From Cyathus striatus (taxonomy: Eukaryota; Basidiomycota; Agaricomycetes; Agaricales; Nidulariaceae): a DNA stretch of 64,000 bases. The DNA lies in contig JAOVFP010000005.1 of assembly GCA_025738555.1 (NCBI GenBank), forward strand, positions 2,170,001-2,234,000, written 5' to 3'. Position 1 is the first letter of the stretch; every line of letters starts with the position of its first letter. Position numbers and translations under genes: made by a program. Of this stretch, positions 59,897 through 64,000 are shown piece by piece. A model generated the notes under the pieces. It was not told where the DNA came from and did no database searches. It was given only the letters and a program-made list of their open reading frames with translations.

Positions 59897-61564
59897 TTAG
59901 ATCAGATCACTGTGGAGAGACAAAGGCACAATCAGATCATCATTCATCTAACGCAAAAGAAGAATAACACATACGCAACGTTCAAAGGCATTTCGTCAAT
60001 CTGGGTGTTGTAGAATTCTAATAACACCCCGTCAGTCCTGCCTTCTCATAACAACAAAAAGAAAACAACGTACGTTCAATATCACGGAGCATCCTAACGT
60101 CCTCAGTGGTGACAAAGTTGATGGCAACACCCTTGCGTCCGAAACGACCACCACGACCAATACGATGGATGTAGTTCTCGCGGTTCGTGGGCAGATCGTA
60201 GTTGATCACGAGCGACACCTGCTGCACGTCGATACCACGCGCCAAAAGATCAGTCGTGATCAACACACGGGACGACCCAGAGCGGAACTCTTTCATCAGC
60301 ACTTCACGCTGCTTCTGCTCCATGTCTCCGTGCTACCGCAAACGTCAGTTAACGTAAACAATAAGGGATTACAACACACCATGGCAGACACAGTAAACTC
60401 GCGAGAATGCATCTTCTCAGTGAGCCAATCGACCTTCCGCCTGGTGTTGCAAAAGATAACAGCCTGCGTGATAGTAACCGTCTCATAAAGATCGCACAGC
60501 GTATCAAGCTTCCACTCCTCCTTCTCAACAGCAATATAAAACTGCTTAATACCCTCGAGCGTCAACTCATCTCTCTTGACAAGGATCCTAACAGGATCAC
60601 GCATGAACTTTTTGGTCACCTCCAACACATCAGCGGGCATCGTAGCGGACAAAAGGACAACCTGCGTATCCTGGGGAAGGAGCTGGAAGACTAATTAAAT
60701 CAAATCATCAGCTCAACTGAGATTTAACCTAAAAAGCCAAAATACGCACCTTCGTAAATCTGGTCCTTGAATCCACGAGAAAGCATCTCATCGGCTTCGT
60801 CCAAACAGAAAATCTTGATGTGGTCGGTCTTGAGCGCCCTGCGGTTGATCATATCATACACGCGGCCGGGGGTACCGACTACAACATGCGCGCCCTCCTG
60901 GAGCTTGGCCATGTCATCACGGACGTTGGTGCCTCCGACACAGGCGTGGCACTCGATGTTCATGTAGTCGCCCAGAGCGACCACGACTTTTTGGATTTGT
61001 TGAGCTAGCTCACGGGTGGGTGCGAGGATAAGCGCCTGGGTACCCTTAATGGACATGTCCAGCTGTTGAAGCGTTAGTGTGGGCGGTCAATACGAGAAAA
61101 TGAAAGAACACACCTGTTGGAGAATTGAAATGGAAAAGGTGGCGGTCTTGCCAGTACCGGACTGGGCCTGCGCGATGACGTCGTGGCCCTTTACAACAGG
61201 GACAATTGCACGTTGCTGGATAGCGGAAGGACGTTCGAAACTATTTTTTTTCGTGGTTAGTGGGTGAGGTGTGGGCGCTGGAAAGAGTAGACGTACCCGT
61301 ATGCGTAGATACCTCGAAGAAGCTCGGCTTTTAATTCCATGTTATCGAAACTGCGCAAAAACCCCTATCAACATCCATCGCTGCGAATCGCCTGCGCCAG
61401 GACACTCACTTGTCGACGACCTGGTCCCAATTGGACTCGATCTCATTTTCATTGACATCTTGAAGTTGATCTTCTCTATACACCAATTCAATAAAATATC
61501 AGTACAACCGCCCGAAAAAAAAACCCCAAAAAAAAAGATTTTTTAAAAAAACGCACGCGGACAT
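59897..61564 (-). CDS. translation initiation factor eIF4A, DEAD-box RNA helicase
   Basis: Nine exons, minus strand: 61564-61557 (8 nt), 61475-61410, 61350-61297, 61240-61114, 61062-60750, 60690-60380, 60332-60074, 60017-59975, 59909-59897 (13 nt); 397 aa, the usual family length. The protein starts [20 protein letters not shown] and has a Q-motif region ([17 protein letters not shown]), motif I AQSGTGKT, Ia [48 protein letters not shown] and [10 protein letters not shown]. It ends [12 protein letters not shown]. It unwinds mRNA 5' leaders as part of eIF4F in the cytoplasm. The start is fixed by an 8-nt first coding exon (ATGTCCGC) spliced to exon 2; no other frame-compatible ATG exists before exon 2. 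Confidence 0.95.
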
Positions 61565-64000
61565 GAATAGGTGTAGTAGTAATTCCCAAGAGTCGACTTC
61601 TCGTGTCGACTATAGCTTGGAAAGGGGAAAGGTTGCTCGGAATAGAGGCTTTGAATGTGGTAGGACCTGTAAGGTGAGTGTTCTAAGTAAGTAGCGGCGG
61701 GGTGATCACAAACATTTTTTGCTACCTCTCGGCTTTTTCCGATTTTTTTCATTCTCCGATCACTGCATGATTCGCGCTGATTCGTCCCGGTCCCGCCGCC
61801 ACATCCCCGACCCGCTGAATTGTGCCGCTGCCCGCTGCCTTCGATATCGGTGCTGGGAAATTCAATTTGCGTATGCGTCGTGGCTTGTCATATTGACTCT
61901 GGATTTGTGCAGTGCCACTGCTGCTGGTGTTGCTGACGATGATACTGCGGGCCGTATGATAGTGTCACCTTTGTGGTCAACGTGACTCTAGATCCGCTCG
62001 CTGTCCGTGCTGAGCGTGCCACAACTAAAACGTTAAGGGTAGGTAGCAATGATAATCCATCTTTGCCTTTTCTCTTTCACCTACATTCATTCTAATCTTC
62101 ATCTGAGCGGTAAAACATAAGGTTCGTCGTCCAATCTTAACGTATATGGACCATCGATCACTGGGTTTTAGCACATATGTTACTACACAGCCTGATACTC
62201 CTCTCCTTTGCTTCCAGACTCAGAGATCGCTCTTCAGAGTGGTTTCCGACGTGTGTACGCAGGTAGGTAGGTTTGACGAAATGATGAGACCTGTGTATAC
62301 TTATTCTGATCTGCCTTATTCCTCTCGAGATCGTTTTGGATTTCAAAATTATCCACGCTCGCTATTCAGGCCATTTTCCGACGAGTGGGTAGGTAGGTAG
62401 ATAGCCAGGCAGATAGGCATGTTAAACGAAATGTCGAGACATATTGATCCGTCGTATTCCTCTCAAGACTGTTTAGGATTTCAAACGCACAACAACCGAC
62501 GCGAAAACTATTTTGTATCTATCCATCTGTCGCCTGTACGGAATCAGGATCAAAAAGTAAATGATTCGCCCCGCATTCTCAGGACCTACAAGGTTACAAC
62601 CGTAGTCTTGGTTGTCACGATCCAATTTGACAACTCACAAAAAAAAACCCTGTACAAATGTCTCAAGACCGCGTAGCACACCACATACACCGACAAAAGT
62701 CAAAACATATAACCATCCACGCATCTCCGCATCGTTCCCAATTCTACGCTTCCTACACTTCATCATTCCAAAGCTGCTTCCTTACATTCGCCTACCCCTG
62801 CAACCCAGAAGGGTTCATTTGATGTGAACGTGACATCACAAGGTTCAGGATTCAACTCAGCTGTCTGTCTGAACTGCGACAGTGCCGCAGTCAGTTAATT
62901 TCTCGCGGGGTCAGTACACTGATATCAAAGGACACTAATTATGGTGGGTGGAAGGTGGAAGGACTTTCTTCCGCCTGTTCTATACATATGTATGGTGCTT
63001 ACCACTACTGTCCCTGTCCGAAGCTAATTGCAAGGGTTTCAGGGTACCTTATCGGTTATGTTTTTCGCAGATCAGGTTCTATTTCATTTTACTCGATAAA
63101 AAATTGCGGAAGTGCCAGAGCTATCCACTTCAAGGCTTTTTCCCGTTCCATCTTCTCCAACATACGTAGAAGCTCGCTGGGACCTATGTTTCCTGACCAC
63201 GTTCATTTCACGTGAAAAAAATATTTGCATAGTAGAAGCTAACCACTTCAAGATAGATTATCTCGCTCTAAGTGACTCGAGTCAAGACTCTCCGAGGATC
63301 TTTGGAATAAGAAGAGCGATGCCGGGAGAACCGAAGGTAGGTAGCGCTTTTCCCACCAGGATAGTAAGAACTTTCCCGGGGGAAATAGAATCAAGTACAA
63401 ATCTTTCTGTTCATCCATTGTTCAAGTCCTTCATTTATCCAGAACACCGATTCTAGCGTGCCAGTGCAATGATTTCAACAGTTCGATTTGAAACTGGACC
63501 GGGAACCCTTTGCTTTCCCGCCACGATGTTCATTTCTTTCTTCATCATGACCAGACCGAGTTACAAATGGTACATGTATAACTACTTTCTCACTAGGACA
63601 CTGCTAAAACACGGCCATCCATCGCCTTTAATTATCTCACCCATGAATCTAGCTTAATACCACTGGCCTCCATAACAGTATGTATGGCTTACTTCCTCTA
63701 GTAATTAGCCATGTGCTTACTACGTGTGATTTATACAGTGCTCAGGAAGTCCTGTATGACAGCCACAGCGCTTATATTCTTTGATCATGATATGAACATC
63801 TTGTGGTATGAACCTATCCTATAGAGGGAAGTACTGACATATTCTTGTCATGATCGCACATAAGCCTGCTTGACCAGACTATTCCAGGGCTTCTCAAACT
63901 GTTAAACTCGGATGCTCTGGACTGCGTATCAGGTCTCATCGGTGTTCCTCTATTGTCCTCGAAAGATGGAGGTTATATTTATTTATTGTGATGCAGTGTC
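61565..64000. other. gene-poor end of window
   Basis: Upstream of eIF4A lies a CT-rich promoter stretch. At about 62,236-62,480 a unit of roughly 140 bp is duplicated in diverged form (TTTCCGACG..., GGTAGGTAGGT, then ATTCCTCTCRAGA and GGATTTCAAA). Frames at 62,948-63,456 overlap one another and show no domain. No gene is claimed. Confidence 0.35.

Noticed and set aside
63112..63456. 114-codon plus-strand frame near the window end
   Set aside because: Overlaps other frames of equal quality and shows no motif.

Overview
The window looks like chromosomal DNA of a filamentous basidiomycete, most likely an Agaricomycete. Genes are split by many introns of about 40-60 nt. The F-box proteins, NACHT-WD40 receptor, monocarboxylate-transporter-like MFS genes and abundant small terminal-inverted-repeat elements are typical of that class. 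All gene models were spliced by hand from reading frame, GT/AG sites and family similarity remembered without a database. I recognised no tRNA, rRNA, CRISPR array or origin.

Layout. 1-8.0 kb is an AT-rich graveyard of decayed elements: nested inverted-repeat elements (1469-2532), a decayed minus-strand coding remnant (4.08-5.48 kb), two adjacent repeat arrays (5.48-6.45 kb) and a Gypsy-type Gag killed by point stops without frameshifts (6.6-7.6 kb). 8.0-12.4 kb is a large NACHT-WD40 (NLR-like) gene on the minus strand. Everything from base 1 to about 12,290 is almost free of CpG, and the change to normal CpG content falls inside the first exon of this receptor. 12.9-14.2 kb holds a transposon with a perfect 8-bp target duplication. 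14.2-20.5 kb is mostly non-coding. A hidden four-exon orphan gene lies at 20.5-21.1 kb, a Tc1-like miniature element at 21.4-22.1 kb and a broken F-box gene at 23.0-24.0 kb. PMT2 (protein O-mannosyltransferase) occupies 24.6-28.2 kb and carries one apparent frameshift. Two tandem 13-exon MFS transporter genes lie at 29.6-33.9 kb; the second has its C-terminus supplied by a hairpin element. An orphaned first exon of an ankyrin gene sits at 35.2 kb. 35.7-45.5 kb holds three copies of an unrecognised membrane-protein family: one internally deleted, one frameshifted, one intact. The two longer copies share a 13-nt micro-exon, and a pogo-like element and a second TA-flanked element lie between them. 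An F-box gene is at 45.6-47.2 kb, followed by a 5.5-kb gene-poor stretch. 52.8-61.6 kb is a housekeeping island: mitochondrial ATP synthase epsilon subunit (ATP15), a Rab4/Ypt4-like GTPase, a dual-specificity phosphatase and eIF4A. 61.6-64 kb shows no gene I can support.

The genes do not form one pathway. Conserved single-copy genes (PMT2, ATP15, Rab, eIF4A) are interleaved with fast-evolving accessory loci (NLR, F-box, transporter pair, orphan membrane family) where transposable elements cluster. The strongest candidates for something undescribed are the orphan membrane family with its micro-exon, and the CpG-depleted domain whose edge falls in the NLR first exon.
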